A DNA stretch of 64,000 nt, taken from contig OX328109.1 of assembly GCA_946811185.2 (NCBI GenBank), positions 44,314,129-44,378,128 on the forward strand, given 5' to 3'. The stretch is from Hippopus hippopus. Its lineage: Eukaryota; Mollusca; Bivalvia; Cardiida; Cardiidae. The notes beneath the pieces are model-generated. The model made no database searches, had not been told where the DNA came from, and saw only the letters and a list, made by a program, of their open reading frames with translations. A program made the position numbers and the translations under genes. Shown in pieces: positions 63,683-64,000 of the stretch (the stretch's first letter is position 1; the number at the start of each line of letters is the position of its first letter).

Positions 63683-63900
63683 TTAACCCTTATGCTGCCA
63701 AGCGCGACTCACTGACCTTTTGCGGACAGTGTAGATCCAGATCAGACTGCACAGAACGTGCAGTCTGTTCTTGGATCTACACTGTCCGATAAAGTAATAT
63801 TATTCCCCAAAACATAACTTTGAAATAGCAATATTTAAGTTTTTTCTACAGAATTGAAAAATTCGTTTTAGTTACGAGTATTTAGTAGAATAAGGGTTAA
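63683..63900 (-). mobile_element. MITE-B copy (complete)
   Basis: TTAACCCTTATGCTGCCAAG start, palindrome with GACTGCACAGAACGTGCAGTC, end GAATAAGGGTTAA. TTAA at both ends. Confidence 0.9.
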
Positions 63901-64000
63901 AGGGTGCTACTCTGATTTATCATACTTGAATCATGTTACTACAAACAGGTGCCATCAAGGAAAAATTACGATGGTTTTAAAGGTGTTCGCGGATTCAAAA

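Overview
The window is animal nuclear DNA, most likely from a bivalve mollusc. It is AT-rich, has spliced genes with introns of roughly 0.4-4 kb, and carries a very dense load of short non-autonomous repeats. The repeats include tRNA-derived SINEs, fold-back MITEs, and a satellite-bearing element that ends in the hairpin-plus-CTAA motif common in bivalve genomes. The phylum is an inference from gene structure and repeat style; the species cannot be named.

Three protein-coding genes can be supported. (1) About 3.6-12.5 kb, minus strand: a complete class I fructose-1,6-bisphosphate aldolase CDS of 363 aa in eight coding exons. All junctions are GT/AG, phases agree, and the catalytic lysine, acidic residues and C-terminal Tyr are present. 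Its 5' UTR is spliced and the first exon is not certain. (2) 42.26-43.56 kb, plus strand: an intronless 434-aa type II membrane glycosyltransferase of the GT92 (DUF23) family, preceded by a 3' splice site in its 5' UTR. (3) 46.48-62.74 kb, minus strand: the last ten coding exons (417 complete codons) of an SLC6 Na+/Cl- neurotransmitter/osmolyte symporter, closest by eye to the GABA/taurine/betaine branch. Its N-terminal exons lie beyond the right edge. The genes are unrelated in function and there is no operon-like organisation.

Much of the remaining sequence is repeats. MITE-A (about 40 intact or decayed copies, dense in 0-31 kb) and MITE-B (about 20 copies) both begin TTAACCCTT, end AAGRGTTAA and have a long central palindrome. 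They look like piggyBac-type MITEs using TTAA targets. MITE-C (ends ATGAGCCATGC) crowds the SLC6 introns and the 54-61 kb region. MITE-D and other fold-back elements occur once or a few times. At 15.3-16.8 kb the MITE-A terminus itself has become a tandem satellite. At 22.2-25.1 kb lies a Helitron/Helentron-like element holding two different satellite arrays (about 145 bp and about 166 bp). A decayed mariner-type transposon with very long inverted repeats sits in an SLC6 intron at 48.2-49.2 kb.

The most interesting local observations are: two 18-nt copies of the 3' end of aldolase exon 7, each with its own splice signals; a MITE-B whose TTAA end coincides with the GT92 stop codon; MITE-C copies abutting SLC6 splice sites; and a tiny perfect hairpin flanked by an 11-bp direct repeat in an aldolase intron. 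No CRISPR array, rRNA, functional tRNA gene or bacterial-type operon is present.
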